This document shows, piece after piece, positions 1 through 6,952 of a stretch of 60,864 bases of DNA. The DNA is from Clostridiales bacterium (lineage in GTDB: Bacteria; Bacillota; Clostridia; Oscillospirales; Oscillospiraceae). The stretch covers positions 1 to 60,864 of the forward strand of contig JAHAEW010000010.1 of NCBI GenBank assembly GCA_018374635.1, given 5' to 3'. Within the stretch, counting starts at the first letter, position 1. Every line of letters begins with the position of its first letter. Made by a program: the position numbers and the translations under genes. The notes below the pieces were generated by a model. That model searched no databases. It saw nothing but the letters and a program-made list of their open reading frames with translations, and was not told the origin of the DNA.

Positions 1-71
1 AAGTGTGCGAGCGAAAGCGAGTGCGCGCAGCGGCCTGCATCCCCTCGAAAAAATGCCTGCATTTTTGAGAA

Positions 72-95
72 GCGTGTCGAAGTTTTTCGACACGC
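72..95. other. Inverted repeat hairpin upstream of terminator
   Basis: A perfect 10-bp stem (gcgtgtcgaa / ttcgacacgc) with a 4-base loop. It lies just before the stronger terminator at 100-133 and has no T tract of its own. No gene is recognisable in bases 1-190; the rest of this stretch shows nothing I can name. Confidence 0.5.
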
Positions 96-99
96 TGAA

Positions 100-133
100 C
101 CCCCGCCGTTCCATTCGGAACGGCGGGGGTTTT
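100..133. terminator. Intrinsic terminator
   Basis: A 13-bp GC-rich stem (cccccgccgttcc / ggaacggcggggg) with loop attc is followed by TTTT on the plus strand. It would end a plus-strand transcript entering from the left edge; in the other direction it lies 60 bases downstream of the DUF3343 gene and could also end the selenium operon. Confidence 0.7.
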
Positions 134-190
134 ATGTCCTGTGGAAATGCCGCGCTTTTTATCCGGAGGGGACGGCCTCTGGCATATCAT

Positions 191-433
191 CTATTCCTCT
201 TCGTTTTGGAAGAGCAGGCGGTACTTCCCGCTCCCCTCTACGGCGTAGACCGCGTCCAGATCCTCGTCGGTCAGGGCGGGGTCAAAGTCCATGCTGAATT
301 TGACGCAGGTGCCGCAGGAGGCGGACAGCGCCCGGGGCACCGGCATCATGGCGGCGCCGTCTCCCAGCGCCCGGAGCTTCTTCTGAAAGGTCAGGGCACC
401 GAAGTGGGTGTGAAAAGTGGCGATCTGTTCCAT
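191..433 (-). CDS. DUF3343 protein, putative Se/S carrier
   Basis: An 80-residue protein of the DUF3343 type, a small family often found beside YedF and YedE in selenium-using bacteria and described as a putative selenium/sulfur carrier. A conserved-looking Cys pair occurs in the segment SASCGTCVKF (about residues 38-47), which could hold a persulfide or perselenide; that role is inference. It is the last gene of the yedE-yedF-DUF3343 operon, starting one base after the yedF stop, so it is almost certainly translated together with it. The C-terminus is acidic (EEE). Family assignment is by recognition of the sequence pattern and context. Confidence 0.75.
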   Translation of the reverse strand: MEQIATFHTHFGALTFQKKLRALGDGAAMMPVPRALSASCGTCVKFSMDFDPALTDEDLDAVYAVEGSGKYRLLFQNEEE

Positions 434-434
434 C

Positions 435-638
435 TTACTTGGTGATGGTCAGCTCAAAGTCCTCGCCCACGGCCCGGTGGCTCACCTGATAGCCGGCGTT
501 GGAGGCAAAGCGGGTGATGTTCTGCACGGGGGTCATGCTGTCCACCAGCACCTTGAGGGGAGCGCCCTTCTGAAGGGCCTTCTTGGTCATCAAAACGGGT
601 TCGGGGCAGGAATAGCCCCGGGCGTCCAGTTCGTTCAT
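435..638 (-). CDS. yedF: YedF, TusA/SirA-like sulfurtransferase
   Basis: A 67-residue TusA-fold protein. The family signature Cys-Pro-x-Pro is seen as CPEPV at about residues 10-14 (MNELDARGYSCPEPV), with the Cys expected to carry sulfur or selenium as a persulfide/perselenide. YedF is longer in many bacteria because of a second domain (about 190 aa); here the next gene (DUF3343) apparently supplies that second part as a separate protein. It lies 22 bases after yedE and immediately before DUF3343. Inferred role: delivery of reduced selenium inside the cell toward SelD or the labile selenium cofactor of molybdenum hydroxylases. Confidence 0.88.
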   Translation of the reverse strand: MNELDARGYSCPEPVLMTKKALQKGAPLKVLVDSMTPVQNITRFASNAGYQVSHRAVGEDFELTITK

Positions 639-660
639 CGTTCCATGCTCCTTTCCAAAA

Positions 661-1725
661 TCAGGCTTTCTTGCGGTTGAGGTTCGCGGTGCCGATGGCC
701 GCCACCACGATCAGGCCCAGGATCACGGCGATCTGGCCGTTGGCGGTGGGGCCCTTGGCGGAAGAGGCCAGGCCGAAGTTGTGGCAGAAGGCGGCTCCCA
801 CCACCATGCCCAGAACGGCCACGGAGGAGTCGCTGTTGCCGCTGCCGGAGAGGATGAGCTGCCGCAGGGGGCAGCCGCCCAGCAGGACCGAGCCAAAGCC
901 GACAAGCACCATGCCCAGCAGGTTCCACAGGCCGTCATTATAGGCCACGGGCTGATCGGTAAACGAGAAGTGAACCGGATTGCCCAGGATCAGATTGCCC
1001 ACCAGCGCGGCCACAAAGATGGCGATGAAGCCCAGCAGCAGGTGGAAGTCCTGGAACAGGATGGCGTCGCGGATGCCGCCCACCATGCACAGGCGGGTCT
1101 TCTGGGCCAGCGCGCCCACCACAAGACCGGCGATCAGGGCCAGCGCGATGGGAGCGGCCTTGGAGCCGGGAGCCTCCGAGGAGAAGAAGATAAAGGCGGG
1201 ACGCAGCACCAGCAGCACCAGCAGACCCAGGGAGATCAGGGGCATGACGAAGCCCTCGGCCTTGGACTGGGGGGTGGATTTCTTCAGCGTGAAGCCGGCG
1301 CGCAGGAAGAAGGTGCCCACCAGAATGCCCAGAGCAAAGCCGATGAGGCCAAGCACCGCATTCAGGTCACCGCCGCCCAGGCGCAGGACCATACGCAAAG
1401 GACAGCCCAGAAACATCAGGGCGCCCACCATCACACAAAAACCAAGCACAAAGCGCAGGACCGGGGACGAACCGCCGCGGACATGGAATTCCTTCCCCGC
1501 CAGGGCCATGCCCATGGCGCCCAGAACCAGGCCGATGATCTCAGGCCGGATGTACTGAACGGTCTCTGCACGGTGGAGTCCTACGGCTCCGGCGATGTCC
1601 CGCAGGAAGCAGGCAATGCAAAAGCCCATGTTATAGGGATTCCCCTGCCAGGAGAGGATGGCGGCGATCAAGCCCACCGCCGCGCCGGCCGCGATAATGG
1701 GGCCGTGCTGTTTCAGCTTTGACAT
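661..1725 (-). CDS. yedE: YedE-family selenium/sulfur membrane transporter
   Basis: A 354-residue polytopic membrane protein of the YeeE/YedE family, the form linked to selenium metabolism. The sequence is an internal duplication: each half carries a GCPLR motif (GCPLRM in the first, GCPLRQ in the second), and additional membrane cysteines occur in GFCIACFLRD and KTRLCMVGG, consistent with passage of a thiol-reactive anion. I chose the ATG at 1725 (MSKLKQHG) because it is preceded by AAGGAGGAAC; the open frame runs further upstream but without family similarity. First gene of the yedE-yedF-DUF3343 operon, downstream of selD but separated from it by a terminator. Confidence 0.88.
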   Translation of the reverse strand: MSKLKQHGPIIAAGAAVGLIAAILSWQGNPYNMGFCIACFLRDIAGAVGLHRAETVQYIRPEIIGLVLGAMGMALAGKEFHVRGGSSPVLRFVLGFCVMVGALMFLGCPLRMVLRLGGGDLNAVLGLIGFALGILVGTFFLRAGFTLKKSTPQSKAEGFVMPLISLGLLVLLVLRPAFIFFSSEAPGSKAAPIALALIAGLVVGALAQKTRLCMVGGIRDAILFQDFHLLLGFIAIFVAALVGNLILGNPVHFSFTDQPVAYNDGLWNLLGMVLVGFGSVLLGGCPLRQLILSGSGNSDSSVAVLGMVVGAAFCHNFGLASSAKGPTANGQIAVILGLIVVAAIGTANLNRKKA

Positions 1726-2039
1726 AAAAAGTTCCTCCTTTTTACCCTTGCACGCCACACAATGCGTACTTACCCGTCTATTATAGCCGCCATTTCCGCA
1801 GAATGGAAATTGAAAAGAATGATATGGATATGGCGAAAATATTGAAAAAAACAATAAAGAAGGATGTGGAATAATTGCAATATATTTTATTCTATTTTTA
1901 AATAAAATATTTTCAATTATGAGCGAAAGGTGTATACTGGGAAAGAACAGCCTGGGGAGGGGACGGTGTGAGATCCGCGCAAAAAAACGGACCCCGGCTG
2001 AGCCGGAGTCCGCCTTTCTGTGAGGGGGAGGAGGAAACG
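1726..2039 (-). promoter_or_regulatory. Intergenic region selD-yedE with likely yedE promoter
   Basis: This 314-base gap holds the selD terminator near its right end and a very AT-rich central part (about 1800-1935). On the minus strand a TATAAT hexamer lies near 1782-1777, about 50 bases before yedE, with only a weak -35. I see no small gene in it. Confidence 0.4.
1981..2012 (-). terminator. selD terminator
   Basis: On the minus strand a GC-rich hairpin (ggactccggc / gccggggtcc, one G-T pair) is followed by a run of seven T. It ends the selD transcript 28 bases past its stop codon and makes the yedE operon a separate unit. Confidence 0.75.
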
Positions 2040-3095
2040 TCAATGTCCGGGACGCAGACGCACCAGCTTGTCCCCGCGGGCCTTCACCACGCCGATGGCG
2101 GCGCCGGGCACGCCCAGGTCCTCAAGGCGCTGGAGGAGTTCGCCGGAGCGCGCCTCGGGGACGGTGATGAGCAGGCCGCCGGCAGTCTGGGGGTCGTACA
2201 TAGCGTCGGCCCGCTCCAGCGCCACGCCGGACTCCACCGCCACATCGCCGGCCAGATAGCCCATGTTGTTGTAGGCGCCGCCCGGGATGATGCCGTCCTT
2301 GGCCAGTTCCAGGGCCTTGGGTACGATGGGCACTGCGTCGGCCCAGAGTTCAAAGCTCAGCCCGCACCCCTTGGCCATCTCCTGCACGTGGCCCAGCAGG
2401 CCGAAGCCGGTGATGTCGGTGCAGGCGGTGGGATGAACGGGGAGCATGGCCTCCTGTCCCTTTTTGTTGAGGGTGGTCATGATGGCGAGCATCTCGGCAT
2501 ACTCCTCCTGCGTGAGAAGCCCCGCCTTGGCGGCGGTGGAGAGGATGCCGGTGCCAAGGGGCTTGGTGAGGACGAGAATATCGCCCTCTTTGGCCCCGTC
2601 GTTGGTAAGGATCTCGTCGGGATGGGCAAAACCCATCACGCACAGCCCGTATTTGGGCTCCTTGTCCTCGATGCTGTGTCCCCCCACGATGACGGCGCCC
2701 GCCTCCATCACCTTGTCGTACCCGCCGGCCAGGATGCCCTGGACCACCTCCAGGGGCAGGCAGTTGGGGAATGTGAGGAGATTCATAGCGATTTTGGGCG
2801 TGCCGCCCATGGCCCATACATCAGACAGCGCGTTGGTAGCGGCCACCTGACCGAACTGGAAGGGGTCGTCCACAATGGGGGGGAAAAAATCCACGGTGGC
2901 GATCATGGCGGTCTCATCATTGACGCGGTAGACTGCCGCGTCGTCGCTGGAGTCAAATCCCACCATCAGGTTCGGGTCATAGATGCGGGGCAGATCGGCG
3001 AGCAGTTTTCCAAGGACACCCGGTCCTATTTTGGCCCCTCACCCACCGGCTGAGGTCATCTCGGTCAATTTAATCTTGCTTACATCAGACGACAT
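2040..3095 (-). CDS. selD: Selenide, water dikinase SelD (selenoprotein, UGA = Sec19)
   Basis: SelD makes selenophosphate from selenide and ATP, the selenium donor for selenocysteine and other selenium forms. From the ATG at 3095 the frame reads MSSDVSKIKLTEMTSAGG, then TGA (3041-3039), then GAKIGPGVL, and continues to 2040: 351 residues if UGA is read. The TGA lies exactly at the catalytic Cys/Sec position that precedes the GAK lysine in SelD, so it is read as selenocysteine; a bSECIS-like hairpin follows. A plain ORF call would begin at Met in LMVGFDSSDD and lose the active site. Later motifs fit the PurM/AIR-synthase fold (NALSDVWAMGG, GGHSIEDKEP, DITGFGLLGH). It is divergent from the LysR gene at 3205. 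Confidence 0.95.
3010..3034 (-). promoter_or_regulatory. Candidate bSECIS element of selD
   Basis: Immediately downstream of the in-frame UGA the mRNA can fold: CCA (3034-3032) pairs with TGG (3012-3010), a four-base AAAT bulge follows, then AGGAC (3027-3023) pairs with GTCCT (3017-3013) around the loop CGGGT (3022-3018). The loop G residues lie 18-20 nt after the UGA, in the range expected for bacterial SECIS elements, which need a GG in a short apical loop. Structure drawn by eye; not folded computationally. Confidence 0.7.
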
Positions 3096-3204
3096 ATTCC
3101 GCACCCGCTTTCTTGAGTCATGGCTCCCCGGGGGAGAGCGTGTTCTATTCTAATCCCGTTTTCCGCAAATAGCAACCACAACCCAAGAAGAGAGAGGAAC
3201 GATC

Positions 3205-4146
3205 ATGATGCAACTCAAGCAACTGGAGGTCTTTGTACAGGTGGCCCGCCTCAAGAGCTTTTCCAAGGCTGCCGACGCCCTCTACCTGACCCAGCCAACC
3301 ATCAGTGCCCATATCAGTGCTCTGGAGGGGGAACTGGGCAGTAAGCTGGTGGTCCGCTCCACCAAAGAGATCCAGCTTACGGCAACCGGAAGTATCCTTT
3401 ACGGCTACGCCAACCAGATCCTGGGGCTATGTGAACGGGCGGAGCAGGAGGTCAAGACGGCGTCCTCCGACATTCAGGGCGCGCTTTCCATCGCGGCCTC
3501 TACCGTGCCGTCCCAGTATCTGCTGCCCCGCATTCTGCCCCATCTGCGCAAGCGCTATCCCAAGGTCTTTTTTCAGGTGTTTCAGGGGGACAGCAGCCAG
3601 GTGGCACAGCGGATCTTCGAAAACGGCGCGGAAATGGGGATCATCGGCTCGCCGGTGCAGAAGGCGGGATGCGTCTGCACCCCCTTTTTTTCCGAGCGTA
3701 TGGTGATCGTCACGCCCAATACCCCGGAATTCCGGGAACTGGACGGGACCATTTCCGGACAGGCGCTGCGCTCCAGCCCCTTTCTGGTGCGGGAGCCCGG
3801 CTCGGGCACCCGCAAGCGCAGCGAGGAATTCCTGCGGGGCATCGGGATCGACCCCCGGGAACTGATCCTGGCCGCCCAGCTCCAGAGCACGGAGAGCATT
3901 TTGCAGGGGGTAAAAAACGGCCTGGGCATCTCCATTGTCTCCGGTCTGGCGGCGGCGGATTATGTCCGGATGGGCGGCATCCTGGCCTTTGACTACGACA
4001 GCCCCCTGCTGGACCGGCAGTTCTATCTCATCCACCACCGCACCCGGCCCCACTCCCCGGCGGCCGCCATGCTCCTCCAGGAGCTTCCCCGGTATTTCCA
4101 GGGAGAAATTGGGGCGGGCAGTCTCAAAGCGGAACCGGCAAAGTAA
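3205..4146 (+). CDS. Selenium-metabolism LysR-type regulator
   Basis: A 313-residue LysR-family transcription factor. The N-terminal winged helix-turn-helix (residues 1-60, with FSKAADALYLTQPTISAHIS) is followed by a two-lobed effector domain (about 90-295). It strongly resembles the LysR subgroup that is associated with selenium genes in Firmicutes. It is divergently transcribed from selD with a 109-bp gap, the usual arrangement for a LysR protein controlling its neighbour, so selD and possibly the yedE operon or the hydroxylase genes are likely targets; the effector is unknown. The start is ATG 3205 or the adjacent ATG 3208, preceded by AGAGAGGAAC. Confidence 0.9.
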   Translation: MMQLKQLEVFVQVARLKSFSKAADALYLTQPTISAHISALEGELGSKLVVRSTKEIQLTATGSILYGYANQILGLCERAEQEVKTASSDIQGALSIAASTVPSQYLLPRILPHLRKRYPKVFFQVFQGDSSQVAQRIFENGAEMGIIGSPVQKAGCVCTPFFSERMVIVTPNTPEFRELDGTISGQALRSSPFLVREPGSGTRKRSEEFLRGIGIDPRELILAAQLQSTESILQGVKNGLGISIVSGLAAADYVRMGGILAFDYDSPLLDRQFYLIHHRTRPHSPAAAMLLQELPRYFQGEIGAGSLKAEPAK

Positions 4147-4148
4147 AG

Positions 4149-4178
4149 ACGGCCCTGCCGCAGCTGCGGCAGGGCCGT
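4149..4178. terminator. Bidirectional terminator between convergent genes
   Basis: A near-perfect hairpin (acggccctgccgc / gcggcagggccgt) lies between the LysR gene (ends 4146) and the convergent BMP lipoprotein gene (ends 4195). The T tract is short (TTT), so efficiency is uncertain. Confidence 0.65.
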
Positions 4179-4194
4179 TTCCGAACGCGGAAAT

Positions 4195-5238
4195 TTAATT
4201 GAAATACTGGGTGATGCCGGTTTCTCCGATGTCATACTCATTGGGGATGTCGATCTTACCGGCCTTGATATCCTCTATGGTCTGGTCGACCTGGGCCACC
4301 ACATCTTCGGACAGGGTGGCTTTGAAGTCCTCATTCCACTGGAAGGAGATGATGCCCTCCTTCATGCCGAGATACTGGATCTCACCGGAGGCCTCCCCGT
4401 TCATGACGGACTCAAACGCGGCCACATAGGCGCCCGGGGCGTCTACCATCATGTTGCCGGCCACCTGCTGGGGGGCGCCGGAAATGTAATCGCCGAAGAC
4501 GCCGAAGGCGTATACGCCCTCCGATTCCGAAACGGCTTTGATGGCGCCGCTGTTGCCCTCATCGGCGTTGGGGAAGATCACATCGGCGCCGCCATGGATC
4601 TGGCTCTGGATGGTCTCATAGGCCTCGTTGGAGTTGGCCGCGCTCAAGACCGAGAACTTGACCACGTTGCTGGGGTCCACGCTCTTGGCGCCCAGGGCAA
4701 AGCCCACGCCGGGCTTGGTGAAGGAGGGGTAGTCGCCGCTGACGATGGTGCCCATAATGCCGCTCTGAGTGAGCAGGCCGGCCAGAACGCCGCAGACATA
4801 GCCGCCCTCCTCGGTGCTCATGCACATGGGAAACTGATTCTCGCCGGTGACCGCGCCGCCGTTGGTGATAAACCAGGTGTCGGGGTAGTCGGGAGCCACT
4901 TCGGAGAAATATTCGGCAAACTGGCCGCCCTGGCCGAAGACGATCTTGTATCCCTCGGCAGCCATATTCTCGGCCTCGGCCCGGGCGTCGTCGGCCGTGG
5001 TGACCGAGTCGATGATGGCTACCTGGCAGCCATACTTCTCTTCGATGGCGCGCACGCCGTCAGCGCCCTGCTGGCAGTAGCCGCCGTCGGTGGGAGAGCC
5101 GGAGAGCATCACGCCGACCTTCCAGGTGGAGGGGTCGTCGGAAGCGGCCTGTGTGGGCTCCGCCCCGCCGCCTCCGCAGCCGGAGAGAGCCGCGGTGAGA
5201 AGAGAACAGGACAGGAGCAGAGAAAGTGCCTTTTTCAT
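4195..5238 (-). CDS. BMP-family substrate-binding lipoprotein (copy 2)
   Basis: A 347-residue BMP/Med (PnrA-like) periplasmic-binding-protein family lipoprotein, normally the receptor of an ABC importer for purine nucleosides or related compounds. The signal peptide (MKKALSLLLSCSLLTAALSGCGGGG) ends in a lipobox with the lipidated Cys near residue 21. Conserved blocks include the VGVMLSGSPTDGGY and GYKIVFGQGG segments. ATG 5238 is preceded by GAGGAGG. The protein is a close paralogue of the upstream gene (5392-6462). No permease or ATPase gene lies nearby, so it may use a transporter encoded elsewhere. Next to a xanthine dehydrogenase, a purine or nucleoside ligand is a fair guess, not shown. 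Confidence 0.88.
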   Translation of the reverse strand: MKKALSLLLSCSLLTAALSGCGGGGAEPTQAASDDPSTWKVGVMLSGSPTDGGYCQQGADGVRAIEEKYGCQVAIIDSVTTADDARAEAENMAAEGYKIVFGQGGQFAEYFSEVAPDYPDTWFITNGGAVTGENQFPMCMSTEEGGYVCGVLAGLLTQSGIMGTIVSGDYPSFTKPGVGFALGAKSVDPSNVVKFSVLSAANSNEAYETIQSQIHGGADVIFPNADEGNSGAIKAVSESEGVYAFGVFGDYISGAPQQVAGNMMVDAPGAYVAAFESVMNGEASGEIQYLGMKEGIISFQWNEDFKATLSEDVVAQVDQTIEDIKAGKIDIPNEYDIGETGITQYFN

Positions 5239-5342
5239 GTGGGTATCCTCCTCAATATGAATCAGTGCAAGGGTCATCAGAAGAATTTTCCGATACTACT
5301 ATCATACCCAAAAAGCATTGCGCCGTCAAGGGAATCGGCGGT

Positions 5343-5380
5343 AAAACGGGCCAGCTTGGATATCCAAGCTGGCCCGTTTT
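5343..5380 (-). terminator. Intrinsic terminator between the two BMP genes
   Basis: A long perfect inverted repeat (arms aaaacgggccagcttgga and tccaagctggcccgtttt around a central ta) lies just downstream of the stop of the 5392-6462 gene. With A/T tails on both sides it could terminate in either direction. It shows that the second BMP gene is probably transcribed separately or at lower level. Confidence 0.8.
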
Positions 5381-5391
5381 GACTGCATGAT

Positions 5392-6462
5392 TTAGTTGAA
5401 GTAGACCTCGGTACCGGTCTCGCCGATCTCGTACTCGTTGGGGATGTCAACCTTGCCGGCCTTGATGTCCTCGATGGCCTGCTCAGCGGCAGCAACCACG
5501 TCCTCGGACAGGGTGGCCTTCAGCTCCTCATTCCACTGGAAGGAGATAACGCCTTTCTTCATGCCCAGGAACATGATGTCGCCGGTGGTCTCCCCGTTCA
5601 TGATGGCGTCAAATACGGCCACATAGGCGCCGGGGGCGTCGGGCAGGCTGTTGCCGATGACCTGCTTGGGCGCGCCGGAAATATAATCGCCGAATACGCC
5701 AAAGCCGTAGACCTCGGGATTCTCAGACACGGCCTTGATCGCGCCGGAGGTGCCCTCGTTGGCGTTGGGGAAGATGAAGTCGGCGCCGCTCTGGATCTGG
5801 CTCAGCGCGGTCTCATAGGCCTCGTTGGTGTTGGTGGCGCTGAGAACGGCGGACTTGACCGTCACATCGGGATTCACGCTCTTGGCGCCCAGGGCAAAGC
5901 CCACGCCGGGCTTGGTAAAGGAGGGCCAGTCGCCGCCGGCAATGACGCCCACGGTGTTGCTCTTGGTCATCATGCCCGCGATCACGCCGCAGACATAACC
6001 GCCCTCCTCGGTGCTCATGCACATGGGGAACTGGTTTTCTCCCACCACGGCGCCGCCGTTGGTGACAAACCAGGTGTCGGGATAGTCGGGAGCCACTTCC
6101 GAGAAATACTCGGCAAACTCGCCGCCCTGGCCGAAGATGATTTTATACCCCTCGGCGGCCATGTTCTCCGCTTCCGAGCGGGCCATGTCGGCCGTGGTGA
6201 CCGAGTCGATGATCGCGACCTGGCTGTCGTCCAGACCGTATTTCTCCTGGATGGCACGTATGCCGTCGGCGCCCTGCTGACAGTAGCCGCCGTCGGTGGG
6301 AGGGCCGGAGAGCATGACGGCGATCTTGATGTCCTCATACTCAGAGCCGGAACCGCTTGCCGAACCGGTGGGAGAAGCGGACGGACCGGCCGAAGAGCTT
6401 CCGCAGGCGGAGATCCCCGCCATAAGAGCGCCGGCGAGGAACAAGGGAATCAGCTTTTTCAT
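5392..6462 (-). CDS. BMP-family substrate-binding lipoprotein (copy 1)
   Basis: A 356-residue lipoprotein of the BMP/PnrA family, closely similar to its neighbour along the whole length (for example TDGGYCQQGADG, WFVTNGGAV, QFPMCMSTEEGG in both). The signal peptide MKKLIPLFLAGALMAGISAC gives a lipobox Cys at about residue 20, followed by a Ser/Gly/Pro linker that tethers the binding domain to the membrane. ATG 6462 has the ribosome site AAAGGAGGATAATGTA. The gene has a long untranslated leader and lies downstream of, and in the same direction as, the xanthine dehydrogenase gene, but a terminator separates them. Likely a high-affinity receptor for a purine-related solute; ligand unknown. Confidence 0.88.
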   Translation of the reverse strand: MKKLIPLFLAGALMAGISACGSSSAGPSASPTGSASGSGSEYEDIKIAVMLSGPPTDGGYCQQGADGIRAIQEKYGLDDSQVAIIDSVTTADMARSEAENMAAEGYKIIFGQGGEFAEYFSEVAPDYPDTWFVTNGGAVVGENQFPMCMSTEEGGYVCGVIAGMMTKSNTVGVIAGGDWPSFTKPGVGFALGAKSVNPDVTVKSAVLSATNTNEAYETALSQIQSGADFIFPNANEGTSGAIKAVSENPEVYGFGVFGDYISGAPKQVIGNSLPDAPGAYVAVFDAIMNGETTGDIMFLGMKKGVISFQWNEELKATLSEDVVAAAEQAIEDIKAGKVDIPNEYEIGETGTEVYFN

Positions 6463-6895
6463 TACATTATCCTCCTTTTGATTGGCATGACTGGAGCCAT
6501 CCAGTCTATGCAATGGGATACGCGCCCATGCGAGCGGGCTGATTCGCCGGTGTGACAGACACCGCCGGATATGCCTCCTGTATGCGTCTTCCGGAGAAAG
6601 ATGCGGGCACAGGCTTGGAGAACCTCTGAGACCCTTCGGCATGGGGACAGAGTTGCGTCCGTCCAAGGTCATACCCCCGTGGGTGGAAGGAACCGCCCAC
6701 CACAACGACCCTGTCAAAAGGACCAAAAAACTATATGATATAAAGACTATATGTAGTGAGCTTGCCACTATCTTAAAGGAGGAATGAAAGAAAGTCAAGA
6801 GGAAATAGTCTATTTAAATAAAATAAAAGTGATTATTTAAAAAGTATTTGTAGGAATAAACAAAAACAAAACGGGGAGTTTACATTACGGAACTC
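6463..6895 (-). promoter_or_regulatory. Long leader/intergenic region before BMP gene
   Basis: This is non-coding on both strands as far as I can see. On the minus strand a promoter-like TTGACT-N17-TAAGAT sits near 6799-6771, leaving a leader of about 300 bases. The leader contains several paired segments by eye, including GGAC..GTCC within GACC..GGTC (about 6672-6625) and a GC-rich stem around 6673-6700. I could not match it to a known riboswitch class. The right part (6780-6895) is AT-rich and featureless. Confidence 0.35.
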
Positions 6896-6931
6896 CAAAA
6901 AGGCGGCGCGCAGGTTTGACTGCGCGCCGCC
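6896..6931 (-). terminator. Terminator of xanthine dehydrogenase gene
   Basis: On the minus strand, an 11-bp stem (ggcggcgcgca / tgcgcgccgcc) is followed by a T run (complement of aaaaaa at 6896-6901). It sits 22 bases past the stop codon at 6953. Confidence 0.8.
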
Positions 6932-6952
6932 GTCCGCTTACCGGGAGAAAAT

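Noticed and set aside
1726..2043. N-terminal extension of YedE by about 106 residues
   Set aside because: The extension crosses the selD terminator and AT-rich promoter DNA; the ATG at 1725 has a strong ribosome site.
6615..6665. Glycine-riboswitch-like words (GCCGAAGG, CTCTGTCC) on the minus strand
   Set aside because: The motifs are in the wrong order and spacing for a glycine aptamer; kept only as an unidentified leader.
6675..6705. T-box-like sequence GGGTGGAAGGAACCGCC on the plus strand
   Set aside because: It has an insertion relative to the T-box consensus, and no plus-strand gene follows for three kilobases.
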